From assembly GCF_000334915.1 (NCBI RefSeq), contig NZ_AMSF01000056.1:89375-153374 (forward strand): DNA of 64,000 bases, in the 5' to 3' direction. Both the position numbers and the translations under genes were made by a program. The notes beneath the pieces were generated by a model. It saw only the letters and a list, made by a program, of their open reading frames with translations. It had not been told where the DNA came from and ran no database searches. The DNA comes from Dyella ginsengisoli LA-4 (GTDB lineage Bacteria; Pseudomonadota; Gammaproteobacteria; Xanthomonadales; Rhodanobacteraceae). Positions 9,127 through 18,513 of this stretch are shown in pieces (the stretch's first letter is position 1; every line of letters starts with the position of its first letter).

Positions 9127-10491
9127 ATGAATACGCCGAACGGTCCCGGTCATCCGCCCGGTTATCCGCCGGTGCCCGACGACGCCACCATCGTGCGTCC
9201 GCGCGGCACCCAGCCCTCCGCTCCGGCACCTGCGCCCTACGCGCCACCGCCGGCAGCTCCCGCCTATGCGCCCGCACCGGCCGCACCGGCACCGCGGGCC
9301 GACATCAGCGAGTTCCTCGGCGGCGGCATGAATCCGCTGGTGCAGGCTGCCGCGCCGCTGCTGCTGCTGGGCGTGCAGTTGCGTCACAGCGTGTCGCCGC
9401 CCGATGCCACGCGCCTGCGCGAGCAGGTGACCACCCAGGTGCGCCGCTTCGAGAGCCACGCCAATGCCGCCGGCCTGCCGGTGCAGACGGTCACCGCCGC
9501 GCGCTACGTGCTTTGCGCGATGCTGGACGAATCGGTGCTCAATGCGCCCTGGGGCGAGCAGAGCGGCTGGGCGCAGAAGACCCTGCTGGTGACCTTTCAT
9601 GGCGAATCGTACGGCGGCGCCAAGTTCTTCCAGATCCTGGAGCGGCTGTGCGCCGACTTCAGCCGCCACATCGACCTGATCGAACTGATGTACCTGTGCC
9701 TGGCGCTGGGCTTCGGCGGGCGCTACCAGATCGAGGCGGGCGGTCGCGCCCGGCTGGCCGACATCCAGGAAGACCTGTACCGCCGGATCAAGGCGCAGCG
9801 CGCACCGGCCGCCGATGAGCTGGCGCCGCACTGGCGCGGCATCGAGGACCGGCGCAATCCGCTGATCCGCTACGTGCCGCTGTGGGTGATCGCGGCCGCG
9901 GCCGCCTGCGTGCTGCTGGTGGCGTTCCTGTTCTTCTACACGCGGCTCAACACGCTGTCCGCGCCGGCCAGTGCGCAGATCGCGCAGATCGGCCTGGAGA
10001 GCGCCACGCCGCCGGATACGACGCGCCTGAACCGGGCCACGCCGCCGGCGCCGCACAAGACGCTGAAGGAACTGCTGGCACCGGAGGCGCAGGCCGGCCG
10101 GCTCGAGGTGATCGACCAGAGCGACGGCAGCGAGCTGGTGCGGCTGGGCGGTTCGGACATGTTCGCCTCCGGCGGCGTGGACGTGAGCGCCGCGGAGATT
10201 CCGCTGCTGCACAAGATCACCGCCGCGCTGAACCAGGTGCCGGGGCGGGTGATCGTGGTCGGCCACACCGACGACCAGCCGATCCACTCGCTGCGTTTCA
10301 AGGACAACTTCGAGCTGTCCGCGGCGCGCGCACGCGCGGTGGTGCAGATCCTCGACCAGGGGCTGGACAACCCGGCGCGGCTGGAGTCCAGCGGCGCGGG
10401 TGCGTCGCAGCCGATCGCGCTGCCGCCGAACCTGCCGGCCAACCGCACGCGCAATCGTCGCGTGGAAATCAAGTACATCCCGGAGGGCTGA
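9127..10491 (+). CDS. tssL: TssL (DotU/IcmH family) with C-terminal OmpA-like domain
   Basis: This 454-residue inner-membrane protein of the T6SS membrane complex has a proline-rich cytoplasmic tail (1-55), a DotU domain (about 60-240), one transmembrane helix (about 250-275) and a periplasmic OmpA-like peptidoglycan-binding domain (about 345-450, with GHTDDQPI and NRTRNRRVEI). Such evolved TssL proteins anchor the machine to the cell wall. The tail carries DDATIVRP with Thr21, nearly identical to motifs repeated in the two kinases. In Agrobacterium tumefaciens, PpkA phosphorylates TssL and Fha binds the phosphothreonine. By analogy Thr21 is a good candidate switch site, which is an inference. 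It ends 4 bases before tssM. Confidence 0.96.
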   Translation: MNTPNGPGHPPGYPPVPDDATIVRPRGTQPSAPAPAPYAPPPAAPAYAPAPAAPAPRADISEFLGGGMNPLVQAAAPLLLLGVQLRHSVSPPDATRLREQVTTQVRRFESHANAAGLPVQTVTAARYVLCAMLDESVLNAPWGEQSGWAQKTLLVTFHGESYGGAKFFQILERLCADFSRHIDLIELMYLCLALGFGGRYQIEAGGRARLADIQEDLYRRIKAQRAPAADELAPHWRGIEDRRNPLIRYVPLWVIAAAAACVLLVAFLFFYTRLNTLSAPASAQIAQIGLESATPPDTTRLNRATPPAPHKTLKELLAPEAQAGRLEVIDQSDGSELVRLGGSDMFASGGVDVSAAEIPLLHKITAALNQVPGRVIVVGHTDDQPIHSLRFKDNFELSAARARAVVQILDQGLDNPARLESSGAGASQPIALPPNLPANRTRNRRVEIKYIPEG

Positions 10492-10495
10492 GCTC

Positions 10496-13400
10496 GTGAA
10501 GAAAGTGCTTTCCCTGCTCAAGTCCGGCTGGTTCATCGCCCTGGTCGGCCTGCTGCTGCTGTCGCTGCTGATCTGGCTCGGCGGACCATACCTGGGCATT
10601 GGCGACAGCCAGCCGCTGGCCAGTCCGGTGACGCGGCTGGTGGTGATCATCGTGCTGCTGGTGATCTGGGGCGTGGTGCTGCAGATTCAGCAGATGCGCC
10701 TGCGCAGCAAGACCGCGCAGATGTCCGGCGACCTGGCCCAGCAGGAGGGCGGTGCGGCGGCCCCGGTTCCGGCCGGCGACGACCGCAGCGCCAGCGAGCG
10801 CGCCCAGCTGGCCTCGCGCTTCCAGGAGGCGGTGGACACGCTGCGCAAGCGCCGCCAGGGCGGCGGCAACCTGTACACGCTGCCGTGGTACGTGGTGATC
10901 GGTCCGCCCGGCTCGGGCAAGAGCACGCTGCTGCAGAACTCGGGACTGAACTTTCCGCTGTCCGATCGCTTCGGCAAGGAAGCACTGCGCGGCATCGGCG
11001 GCACCCGCAACTGCGACTGGTGGTTCACCGAGGAAGCGGTGTTCCTCGATACCGCCGGGCGCTACACCACGCAGGATTCCGACCGCCAGGCCGATGCCTC
11101 GGCCTGGGGCGAGTTCCTCAAGCTGCTGCGCAAGTACCGCAAGCGGCGGCCGATCAACGGCGTGCTGATCGCGATGAGCATGTCCGACCTGCTGGTGCTG
11201 GACGAGAACGCCCGCCAGGAACACGTGCAGGCGGTGCGCCGGCGCCTGGACGAACTGGCCGAGCACCTGCGCATCGGCGTGCCGGTGTACCTGGTGCTGA
11301 CCAAGTGCGACCTGGTGGCCGGCTTCAGCGAGTTCTTCGACGACTTCTCGCCGGAACTGCGCAGCCAGGTCTGGGGCATGTCCTTCCCGGTCGCCAAGAC
11401 CATGGACGGCAGTGCCGCCAAGGCGTTCGCCGACGAATTCCAGCGGCTGCTCGACCGGCTCAACACGCGGGTGCTCGAGCGGGTGCACGCCGAACCGGAT
11501 CGCATGCGCCGTGCCGCGATCCTGTCGTTCCCGCAGCAGCTGGCCGCACTGCGCGACGTCGCGCGCCAGTTCGTCGAGGGCGTGTTCGCGCCCAACCCCT
11601 ACGGCAGCCCGACGCTGCTGCGCGGCGTCTATCTCACCTCCGGCACGCAGGAAGGCACGCCGATCGACCGCATGATGAGCGCGGTGGCGCGCACCTTCGG
11701 CGTGGACGCGGCGCGCGTGCAGGCCAAGGGCGCGCAGCAACGCACGTTCTTCGTCGAACGACTGCTCAAGGATGTGCTGTTCAAGGAGTCCGGCTTCGCC
11801 GGCACCAACCCGAAGCTGGAGCGGCAGAAGATCCTGCTGCAGGCGGCGGCCTACACCGGCGTGCTGCTGCTCACCGGCCTGCTGTTCGCCGGCATGGCGA
11901 TCAGCTACGGCCGCAACCGCACCTACCTGGACAACGTGCAGAAGGCGCTGACCGCCTATCCGGCGAAGACTTCGCTGGACGACGCGCCGACCCAGAAGGC
12001 CTACTTCGCGCTGGTGCTCGAGCGGCTGGAGGGACTCGGTGCGGTGAGCGGCGTGGCCGAGCAGTACCGCAGCCACGTGCCGTGGCTGATGCGTTTCGGG
12101 CTGTACCAGGGGCATGCCGTCGGCGGTGAAGTGCACGACGCCTACCTGCGCGAACTCAACGGGCTGCTGTTGCCCGGGGTGGCCTCGCAGTTCCGCGCCG
12201 GGCTCAGCGCCAGTGCCGGCGACCCGCAGGCGCTGTACTACTACCTCAAGGGTTACCTGATGCTCGGCGAGCCGAAGCATCGCGACCCCGGCCAGCTGGT
12301 CGCGCTGACCGACCTGGAGTGGCCGAAGGTGTTCCCCGGCGATACCGTGCTGCAGGACGCGATCGCCAAGCACTTCAAGGCGCTGGTGGGCGAGCCGGAC
12401 CGGATGCGCGCCATCGGGCTGGACAAGGATCTGGTCGAGCAGGCGCGGGCGACCCTGCGCACCGCCGATCTGTCGTCGCTGGTCTACGGCAGCATGAAGC
12501 TCTCGGCCACCGCCTCCGATGCGCCGCCGCTGCAGTTGGACAAGGCGCTGGGCCTGCTCGGCAACGTGTTCCGTCGCAGGAGCGGCACGCCGCTGTCGGC
12601 GCCGCTGCCGGCGCTGTTCACCCAGCCGGTGTTCGCCGAGGAAGTGAACAAGGGAATCGCCCAGGCGGTGGACAACTTCACCAAGGACGACTGGGTGTTC
12701 GGTGCCAGCGGCATCGACGCGATCGGCAAGGCGCGTCTGCAGCAGCAGGTGCTGGGCCTGTATCAGACCGACTACATCAAGGCCTGGGACGACCTGTTGA
12801 ACGACCTGGAACTGCAGCCGATCGCCAGCATCCAGGACGCCAGCGCGATCGCCGCCAAGCTGGCCGGCCCCAGCTCGCCGCTGAAGGCGCTGCTCGGCGT
12901 GGTGCGCGACAACACCCATGACCTGCTGCGTGCGCCGCCCGAGGACGGTGCGGACAAGGCACTGGCCGCGGCGAAGAAGGCGGCCGAGAAGAAGGCCACG
13001 CAGAGCGCACTGAGTCGCGCACTGGCCGCGGCGGCGGGCTCGGCGCCGGCGGCGCCGGCGGCCAAGCCGGGCGATGCGATCAGCGAGCACTTCGACACCC
13101 TCGACAAGCTCAGCGAAGGGGCGCCGGGGGCAGCGCCGATCGACCAGACGCTCGGCGTGCTCGACCAGCTCAGCAAGACCCTGCTGACGATGACCGACTT
13201 CAGCAATGCCGCCGGCCAGCCGAACCCGCAGCTGCTGCTGGCGCAGCAGGCCGCGGCGCAGTTGCCGCCGCCGGTGTCCGGCTGGGTCGCTGCGCTCACC
13301 GGCAAGAGCGAGGCGCTGGTGGCCAGCGGCACCAAGGGCGCGCTGGGCGACCAGTTCCAGCAGGCGGTGGCCAAGGACTGCGCCGACTTCACCCGCGGGC

Positions 13401-14026
13401 GCTATCCGTTCGCGCCGAACGGCCGGTCGGAGATCCCGATCCAGAACTTTTCCGAGCTGTTCGGCTACGGCGGCGAGTTCGACAGCTTCTACAAGCAGAC
13501 GCTGGAGAAACTGGTCGACGCCAGCGGGCGCACCTGGAAATGGAAGGACGGCCCAGGCGCGGTCAGCGGTCCGCCCGGCATGCTGGCGCAGATGCAGCTG
13601 GCCGACTCGATCAAGCAGTCGTTCTTCCGCAACGGCAGTCCGACGCCCGAGGTCGGTTTCACCTGGATGGCGCCGCAGCTCGATGCGGGCATCGGCAAGC
13701 TGGTGATCCAGGTCGACGGGCAGAAGTTCGAGTACGCCCCCGGTGGCCCGACCAGCGCCGCGATGAAGTGGCCCGGGCCGCAACCGGGGCAGGTCTCGGT
13801 GAGTGCCTACGACACTGCCGGCAACCTGATCAGCAGCGTGGACTACCAGGGCGACTGGGCGTTTTTCCGCGCGCTGCAGGCGGCGCATCTGACGAAGCAG
13901 TCCGATCTGCGCTACACCGCGACCTTCCGCTTCGGCAGCCAGAGCGCCCGCGTGACCTTGCAGGCGGCCAACCTGAAGAACCCGTTCCTCGATTCCGACG
14001 TACAGCGCTTCCGCTGCGGGGGTTGA
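10496..14026 (+). CDS. tssM: TssM (IcmF/VasK), T6SS inner-membrane ATP-binding component
   Basis: The GTG at 10496 gives 1176 residues starting VKKVLSLLKSGWF, and lies 4 bases after the tssL stop. Two transmembrane helices lie at about 12-30 and 43-63. A cytoplasmic NTPase-like domain has an intact Walker A, GPPGSGKST (136-144). A third transmembrane helix at about 448-470 precedes a large periplasmic region. An alanine/lysine-rich insertion near 820-860 looks like a flexible linker. The C-terminal beta-rich part (YAPGGPTSAAMKWPG) is the IcmF C-terminal domain that contacts the lipoprotein TssJ. TssJ itself is not in this window. The intact Walker A distinguishes it from TssM proteins that have lost ATP binding. 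Confidence 0.96.
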   Translation: MKKVLSLLKSGWFIALVGLLLLSLLIWLGGPYLGIGDSQPLASPVTRLVVIIVLLVIWGVVLQIQQMRLRSKTAQMSGDLAQQEGGAAAPVPAGDDRSASERAQLASRFQEAVDTLRKRRQGGGNLYTLPWYVVIGPPGSGKSTLLQNSGLNFPLSDRFGKEALRGIGGTRNCDWWFTEEAVFLDTAGRYTTQDSDRQADASAWGEFLKLLRKYRKRRPINGVLIAMSMSDLLVLDENARQEHVQAVRRRLDELAEHLRIGVPVYLVLTKCDLVAGFSEFFDDFSPELRSQVWGMSFPVAKTMDGSAAKAFADEFQRLLDRLNTRVLERVHAEPDRMRRAAILSFPQQLAALRDVARQFVEGVFAPNPYGSPTLLRGVYLTSGTQEGTPIDRMMSAVARTFGVDAARVQAKGAQQRTFFVERLLKDVLFKESGFAGTNPKLERQKILLQAAAYTGVLLLTGLLFAGMAISYGRNRTYLDNVQKALTAYPAKTSLDDAPTQKAYFALVLERLEGLGAVSGVAEQYRSHVPWLMRFGLYQGHAVGGEVHDAYLRELNGLLLPGVASQFRAGLSASAGDPQALYYYLKGYLMLGEPKHRDPGQLVALTDLEWPKVFPGDTVLQDAIAKHFKALVGEPDRMRAIGLDKDLVEQARATLRTADLSSLVYGSMKLSATASDAPPLQLDKALGLLGNVFRRRSGTPLSAPLPALFTQPVFAEEVNKGIAQAVDNFTKDDWVFGASGIDAIGKARLQQQVLGLYQTDYIKAWDDLLNDLELQPIASIQDASAIAAKLAGPSSPLKALLGVVRDNTHDLLRAPPEDGADKALAAAKKAAEKKATQSALSRALAAAAGSAPAAPAAKPGDAISEHFDTLDKLSEGAPGAAPIDQTLGVLDQLSKTLLTMTDFSNAAGQPNPQLLLAQQAAAQLPPPVSGWVAALTGKSEALVASGTKGALGDQFQQAVAKDCADFTRGRYPFAPNGRSEIPIQNFSELFGYGGEFDSFYKQTLEKLVDASGRTWKWKDGPGAVSGPPGMLAQMQLADSIKQSFFRNGSPTPEVGFTWMAPQLDAGIGKLVIQVDGQKFEYAPGGPTSAAMKWPGPQPGQVSVSAYDTAGNLISSVDYQGDWAFFRALQAAHLTKQSDLRYTATFRFGSQSARVTLQAANLKNPFLDSDVQRFRCGG

Positions 14027-14030
14027 GGCC

Positions 14031-15680
14031 ATGCCGAATCCGACAGGGGGGATGACGGCATCGGTGGGGTTCTTCGGCAAGCTGCCGGGTGCCGGGGATT
14101 TCGTGCAGCGGCGGCTGCCCGGCGATTTCGTCGAGCGCTGGGACCGGCACTTCGAGCATGCGGTGGCGGCCAGCCGGGAGCGGCTCGGTGCCAGCTGGCA
14201 GGAGCGCTGGTTCGCCAGTCCGGCCTGGCGCTTCGTGCTGGCGCCGGGCGTGTGCGGCGAGTCGGCCTGGGCCGGCGTGATGGCGCCGGCGGCCGACCGC
14301 GTCGGTCGCTGCTTCCCGATGGTGATGGCTGCGCCGCTGGGCATGGACCCGGCGGCCTGCCCACGCACCCTGCGCGAGGCGCAGCGCTGGTTCGACGTGC
14401 TCGAGGTGGCGCATGCCGAGGCGCGCCGGCAGGCCTGGGGAGCCGATGCGTTCGACGCCCGCCTGGCCGCGCTGCCGGGGCCACAGGAGGTCACCCGCAG
14501 CGATCCGTCCGCCGCGCTCGCGGGGATCGACTGGCGCGGTGCCCCGCAGTGGCGGATGCCGTTGCGGGTGCACGGCCACGATGAGCGTTTCCTCGAGGTG
14601 CTGTGGTCGCAACTGGCGGCCTCCGGTCCATCGTGGTGCCTGTGGTGGACGCACGGAGCCGCGATGGTGCCGGCCAGCGCGATGGCCACCCAGGGGCTGC
14701 CGGCCCCGTCGGGCTTCGCCGCATTCCTCGACGCGGGGCAGGGCGAGGAGGGCTGGCGGACCTTGCGCTCGTTCGCCCCGGGCGCGAATGCCGGTGTTGC
14801 CGCGGCGCCTGCACCGGCGCCGCCGGCACCCGCGCCGGCCATGACGCCGCCGTCGCCCCCGCCCGGTGCGCCGGCGCACGTCGAGGGCGACACCACGGCG
14901 TCGCGCGTGCTGGCCAGTGCCGCCGCGCGGGTGCCCGACGACGTGACCGTGCCCGGCTTCGGTCGCGGCACCCCGGAGACCGCACCTTCACCTGCACCCA
15001 CGCCCGCGGTGGAGTCGCCGGCGTCGACGACCGCACCGGCACGCTGCGCGGTCTACCGCAGCATGGACGGTGCACTGACCGTGCTGGCCGCCGACGACGG
15101 CGCACACGACGCCCGTTGCCGGGCTGCCGCCACCGCGCAGGCGGTCGCCGCGTCGATGGCGCCGGGCGAGTTTTCCGGTGGCATGCACCTGCTGCGCGAG
15201 CGGTTGCTGGCAAGACACCCGGCGCTGCAGGCGTCGAGCGAGGACCTGATCGACCCGGTGATGGAGGATGCCGCCGTGGTGGCGCTGCACACCACCGGTC
15301 GCTGGGCGGCGGTGCTGCGCATGGGGACCGCCGAGGTCTGGCAGTGGCGTCGTGGGCAGATGCGCCCGGTGTTCGCAGGCGACCCGGGATCGGCCGGCGC
15401 CGGCGTCGATACCCTGCTCGGCGCCCGTCGCGCAGCCGTTGCCGTGGGGCTGGGCGGTTCCGGCGCCCCGGAATCGGAGGACATCGTCTGCGCGGTGGAG
15501 CCGGGCGACCGCTTCCTGCTGCTCGCCACGCGACGGCTGATGGGTCTGGACCAGGCGCTGCTCGCCCGGGCACTGGCGATGCCCGACCCGTCGCATGCGC
15601 GCGCCCACATCGCACAGGCGGCCGCGCTCGGCACCGACCCCGCGCCATGGCCGCTGGCCGTCATCGAGGTGGCAGCATGA
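14031..15680 (+). CDS. tagF: TagF fused to a degenerate PP2C (pseudophosphatase) domain
   Basis: This is a 549-residue protein. Residues 1 to about 200 are TagF/ImpM (GFFGKLPGAGDFVQRRLP near the start, then WRFVLAPGVCGESAWAGVM), a post-translational repressor of T6SS. A proline/alanine linker (about 260-340) leads to a C-terminal domain (about 340-549) that follows the PP2C fold order. Its GDRFLLLATRRL replaces GDRxLLCSDG, MGTAEV (431-436) replaces the GDSRAY motif, and the terminal DN is missing. The usual metal-binding aspartates are therefore absent. Agrobacterium has an active TagF-PppA fusion; here the fused domain looks inactive and a separate intact PppA follows, overlapping by 4 bases. 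Confidence 0.88.
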   Translation: MPNPTGGMTASVGFFGKLPGAGDFVQRRLPGDFVERWDRHFEHAVAASRERLGASWQERWFASPAWRFVLAPGVCGESAWAGVMAPAADRVGRCFPMVMAAPLGMDPAACPRTLREAQRWFDVLEVAHAEARRQAWGADAFDARLAALPGPQEVTRSDPSAALAGIDWRGAPQWRMPLRVHGHDERFLEVLWSQLAASGPSWCLWWTHGAAMVPASAMATQGLPAPSGFAAFLDAGQGEEGWRTLRSFAPGANAGVAAAPAPAPPAPAPAMTPPSPPPGAPAHVEGDTTASRVLASAAARVPDDVTVPGFGRGTPETAPSPAPTPAVESPASTTAPARCAVYRSMDGALTVLAADDGAHDARCRAAATAQAVAASMAPGEFSGGMHLLRERLLARHPALQASSEDLIDPVMEDAAVVALHTTGRWAAVLRMGTAEVWQWRRGQMRPVFAGDPGSAGAGVDTLLGARRAAVAVGLGGSGAPESEDIVCAVEPGDRFLLLATRRLMGLDQALLARALAMPDPSHARAHIAQAAALGTDPAPWPLAVIEVAA

Positions 15681-16396
15681 CCGATCGTTACGTTTCGGCG
15701 GGACTCACGGTGACCGGCAAGGTCCGGCGCCACAACGAGGACGCCATCCTGGTGCGCGACGACCTGGGGCTCTGGGTGGTGGCCGACGGCATGGGCGGCC
15801 ATTCGGCCGGCGACTACGCGAGCGCGCTGATCGCGCAGCGGCTCGGTGCACTGACTCGCAGCGGCAGCGTGTTCGACTTCATCGAGGCGATCGAGGATGC
15901 GCTCGAGCAGGTCAATACCGATCTGGTCGCGATGGCGCGTGCGCGCGGCGTGGACATCATCGGCTCCACCGTGGTGGTGCTGGTGCACCACCACGACTAC
16001 ATGCTGTGCGGCTGGGTCGGTGACAGTCGCGCCTACTGCATCGAAGGCGGGGTGCTGGAACAGGTGACCCGCGACCACGTGCACGGCACCAAGGACGACG
16101 TCACCCAGTTCGGCGGTGCGCCCGCGGCCCCGTCGCCGGGTGCCGGCGTGCTGACCCGCGCGATCGGCGCCGAAGACCGGCTGTTCGTCGACTGGCAGGT
16201 GGCCGGCGGCCGGCCCGGCATGCAATTCGTGCTCTGCTCCGATGGCGTCAACAAGGAGATGACCGACGCCGAGCTGGAGGCGGAGTGCCGGCAGCGGGGC
16301 GCGCCCCAGGAGCTGCTGGAAGGGTTGTTCGCGCTGGCCCTCGGCCGGGCGGCGCGGGACAACGTGTCCGCCGTAGTCGTGCAGTTGCAGCCGTGA
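15677..16396 (+). CDS. pppA: PP2C-family Ser/Thr phosphatase PppA (Stp1-like)
   Basis: ATG 15677 overlaps the tagF stop (ATGA) and gives 239 residues, the usual size for bacterial PP2C. All metal-site motifs are present: RRHNEDA with Asp22, DGMGGH with Asp37, GDSRAY, SDG with Asp189 and DN at 228-229. In T6SS clusters PppA removes phosphate from Fha or its partner, opposing the kinase PpkA, which is the next gene (4-base overlap). There is no membrane segment, so it is cytosolic. An upstream in-frame extension of over 1 kb inside tagF is a shadow frame. Confidence 0.95.
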   Translation: MTDRYVSAGLTVTGKVRRHNEDAILVRDDLGLWVVADGMGGHSAGDYASALIAQRLGALTRSGSVFDFIEAIEDALEQVNTDLVAMARARGVDIIGSTVVVLVHHHDYMLCGWVGDSRAYCIEGGVLEQVTRDHVHGTKDDVTQFGGAPAAPSPGAGVLTRAIGAEDRLFVDWQVAGGRPGMQFVLCSDGVNKEMTDAELEAECRQRGAPQELLEGLFALALGRAARDNVSAVVVQLQP

Positions 16397-18513
16397 ACCC
16401 GGCCGCCGCTTCCATGCGCGAGCTCGAGCACGCCGCCGCGGCGTTGCAGGCGGGCGAGCCCGCGCCGGAGGCGGTGCTCGACGCGCTGGTTGCGCGGGGC
16501 GCCCGCCCCGCGGACGCCCACCAGCAGGAGCTGGCGGCGATCGCCGGGTGGGTCGCGGAAGGACGGCTCGCGGCGTCATTGGCGGATCTGCTGGTGGCCC
16601 GCCTGCGCGAGCTGCAGGGCGCGCAGGCGGACGACCCGGATGACGCCACCGTGGTGCATCCGCTGCACACTTCCACGTGCTCGCCTGCAGCTGCCGAGCG
16701 CGATCCTGACGCCACCGTGGTGCAGCCGGGTCCTCAACCGGGCGCGCCCGGCGACGAGGACGTCACCCGCGTGCAGCCCCGCGCGCCGTCATCGCCGCCG
16801 GACCGCACCGGCACCGTCCAGCCGACGCTCTCGCAGAGCGACAGCGCAGACAGCTGGAAGCGGGTGGCGGAGGCCGGGCCGGCCGACCAGGTCGCGGTCG
16901 GCCGCATGCTGAAAGGGCGCTTCCTGCTGGAGAAGGAGATCGGTCGTGGCGGCATGGGCGTGGTGTTCCTGGCCCGCGACGAACGCAAGGTGGAGGCGCG
17001 CGACCGCGATCCCTACGTGGCGGTGAAGGTGCTGAACGACGAGTTCCGCCGCCATCCCGACTCGCTGATCGCACTGCAGCGCGAGTCGCGCCGCTCGCAG
17101 TCGCTGGCGCACGACAACATCGTGCGCGTCTACGACTTCGACAAGGACGGAGCCACGGTCTTCATGACCATGGAGTACGTCGATGGCTGCGATCTGAAGA
17201 CGCTGATCCGCGAGCGTGCCTATGGCGGCATGCCGCTCAGGCAGGCGTGGCCGCTGATCGAGGGGATGGCGCTGGCGCTCAAGCGCGCGCACGACGCCGG
17301 TGTAGTGCACTCGGACTTCAAGCCGGGCAACGTCATGGTGACCCGCACTGGCATGCCGAAGGTGTTCGATTTCGGCATCGCCCGTGCCGGCAAGCACATG
17401 GGCGACCAGGTCGGCGAGCAGACCGTGTTCGATGCCGGCACGCTCGGCGCGCTGACCCCGGCCTATGCCAGCCTGGAGATGATCCACGGCAAGGAGCCCA
17501 CCCCCAGCGACGACATCTACGCGCTCGGCTGCGTGACGTTCGAGCTGCTCACCGGCAAGCATCCGTTCGACAAGGTCAGCGCCGAAGTGGCGATGAAGCG
17601 GGGGCGCAAGCCGCCATCGGTGCCGGGCCTGACCAAGCGACAGTGCCAGGCGCTGAACGATGCGGTGGCATTCAGCGGGGAGCACCGCCTGAAGAGCGCC
17701 GACCAGCTGCTTGAAGGACTGCGCGAGATCACCCTGCGCGAACGCGTCGGCCCGCTGCTGGCCTACGGTGCGCTGGTGGTTGCCGTGCTGGCCATCGGCG
17801 CCTACGCCGGCATGCGCTACCTGCATGCCCGGCACGTGGAACAGGTCGCTGCCGGCTTCAACCTCGATGACCCGCACCATTACGGCAATGAAGACCTGGC
17901 ACTGGGCGCGCTCGGCAGTCTGGACGAGGCCGACCGCCAGCAGTTGATGCTGGCGCACGGCGACGTGATCCAGCGTTACCTGCTCGATCGGCTGGACGCG
18001 TACTGGAATCCGGCCAAGGGCCTCTACGACTACCCGCGGGTGCAGCACCTGTTCGCGTTGCGCGAGCGCCTGCAGCTCTACCTGCCGCAGGTGGACCTCC
18101 GGCGGGCAGCGATCGAGAAGGAACGGGCCGAGCGCCAGCTGGCGGCGGAGAGGAAGGCGGCTGCCGCGAATGCCCCGGCCACCGGCACGGGCGCGCAAGC
18201 CGGATCACCCGTCTGCCCGGCGGGAACGGCACCGCAGGACGGTCGCTGCGTGGCTTCGGCGGCGGACCGCGAGCCGGGCGACCGTCGCAGCCCCGCGCCC
18301 GCGCCCGCGCCGGACTCCGGCCATCTGCAGGATGTCGCGCTCAAGCTGACCAGTGAAGGCGAGCGCAACTTTGCGCGACAGAACTATTCGGCGGCGATTG
18401 CCAATGCCCAGGCGGCACTCGCGGTGAAGCCGGGGGACGCCCGGGCACAACGCCTGCTGGACAAGGCCAAGCGGGCCCAGAAGCAGGCCATGAACAGCAT
18501 TTCCATCCAATGA
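16393..18513 (+). CDS. ppkA: PpkA-type Ser/Thr protein kinase, first copy, membrane-bound
   Basis: GTG 16393 overlaps the pppA stop and gives 706 residues; ATG 16414 is an alternative start. The N-terminal 150 residues contain four DATVV/VTRVQP-type threonines (Thr86, 108, 125, 141). The kinase domain (about 175-440) has GRGGMGVVF from 184, catalytic Lys212, HSDFKPGN with Asp308 and DFG with Asp326. HSD replaces the usual HRD, so the HRD arginine is lacking. One transmembrane helix (about 455-475) puts the C-terminal 230 residues in the periplasm. That part ends in a predicted TPR-like helical segment. It lacks the FGE-like domain of the second copy. It probably phosphorylates TagH/TssL partners. 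Confidence 0.9.
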   Translation: MNPAAASMRELEHAAAALQAGEPAPEAVLDALVARGARPADAHQQELAAIAGWVAEGRLAASLADLLVARLRELQGAQADDPDDATVVHPLHTSTCSPAAAERDPDATVVQPGPQPGAPGDEDVTRVQPRAPSSPPDRTGTVQPTLSQSDSADSWKRVAEAGPADQVAVGRMLKGRFLLEKEIGRGGMGVVFLARDERKVEARDRDPYVAVKVLNDEFRRHPDSLIALQRESRRSQSLAHDNIVRVYDFDKDGATVFMTMEYVDGCDLKTLIRERAYGGMPLRQAWPLIEGMALALKRAHDAGVVHSDFKPGNVMVTRTGMPKVFDFGIARAGKHMGDQVGEQTVFDAGTLGALTPAYASLEMIHGKEPTPSDDIYALGCVTFELLTGKHPFDKVSAEVAMKRGRKPPSVPGLTKRQCQALNDAVAFSGEHRLKSADQLLEGLREITLRERVGPLLAYGALVVAVLAIGAYAGMRYLHARHVEQVAAGFNLDDPHHYGNEDLALGALGSLDEADRQQLMLAHGDVIQRYLLDRLDAYWNPAKGLYDYPRVQHLFALRERLQLYLPQVDLRRAAIEKERAERQLAAERKAAAANAPATGTGAQAGSPVCPAGTAPQDGRCVASAADREPGDRRSPAPAPAPDSGHLQDVALKLTSEGERNFARQNYSAAIANAQAALAVKPGDARAQRLLDKAKRAQKQAMNSISIQ

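Noticed and set aside
10469..15001. A 1510-codon open frame on the - strand opposite tssM/tagF
   Set aside because: It spans parts of two firmly identified T6SS genes on the other strand; typical shadow frame of high-GC DNA.
16734..17074. Kinase 1 as a pseudokinase because of HSD instead of HRD
   Set aside because: The catalytic aspartate, lysine and DFG are all present, and both copies share HSDFKPGN; many non-RD kinases are active.
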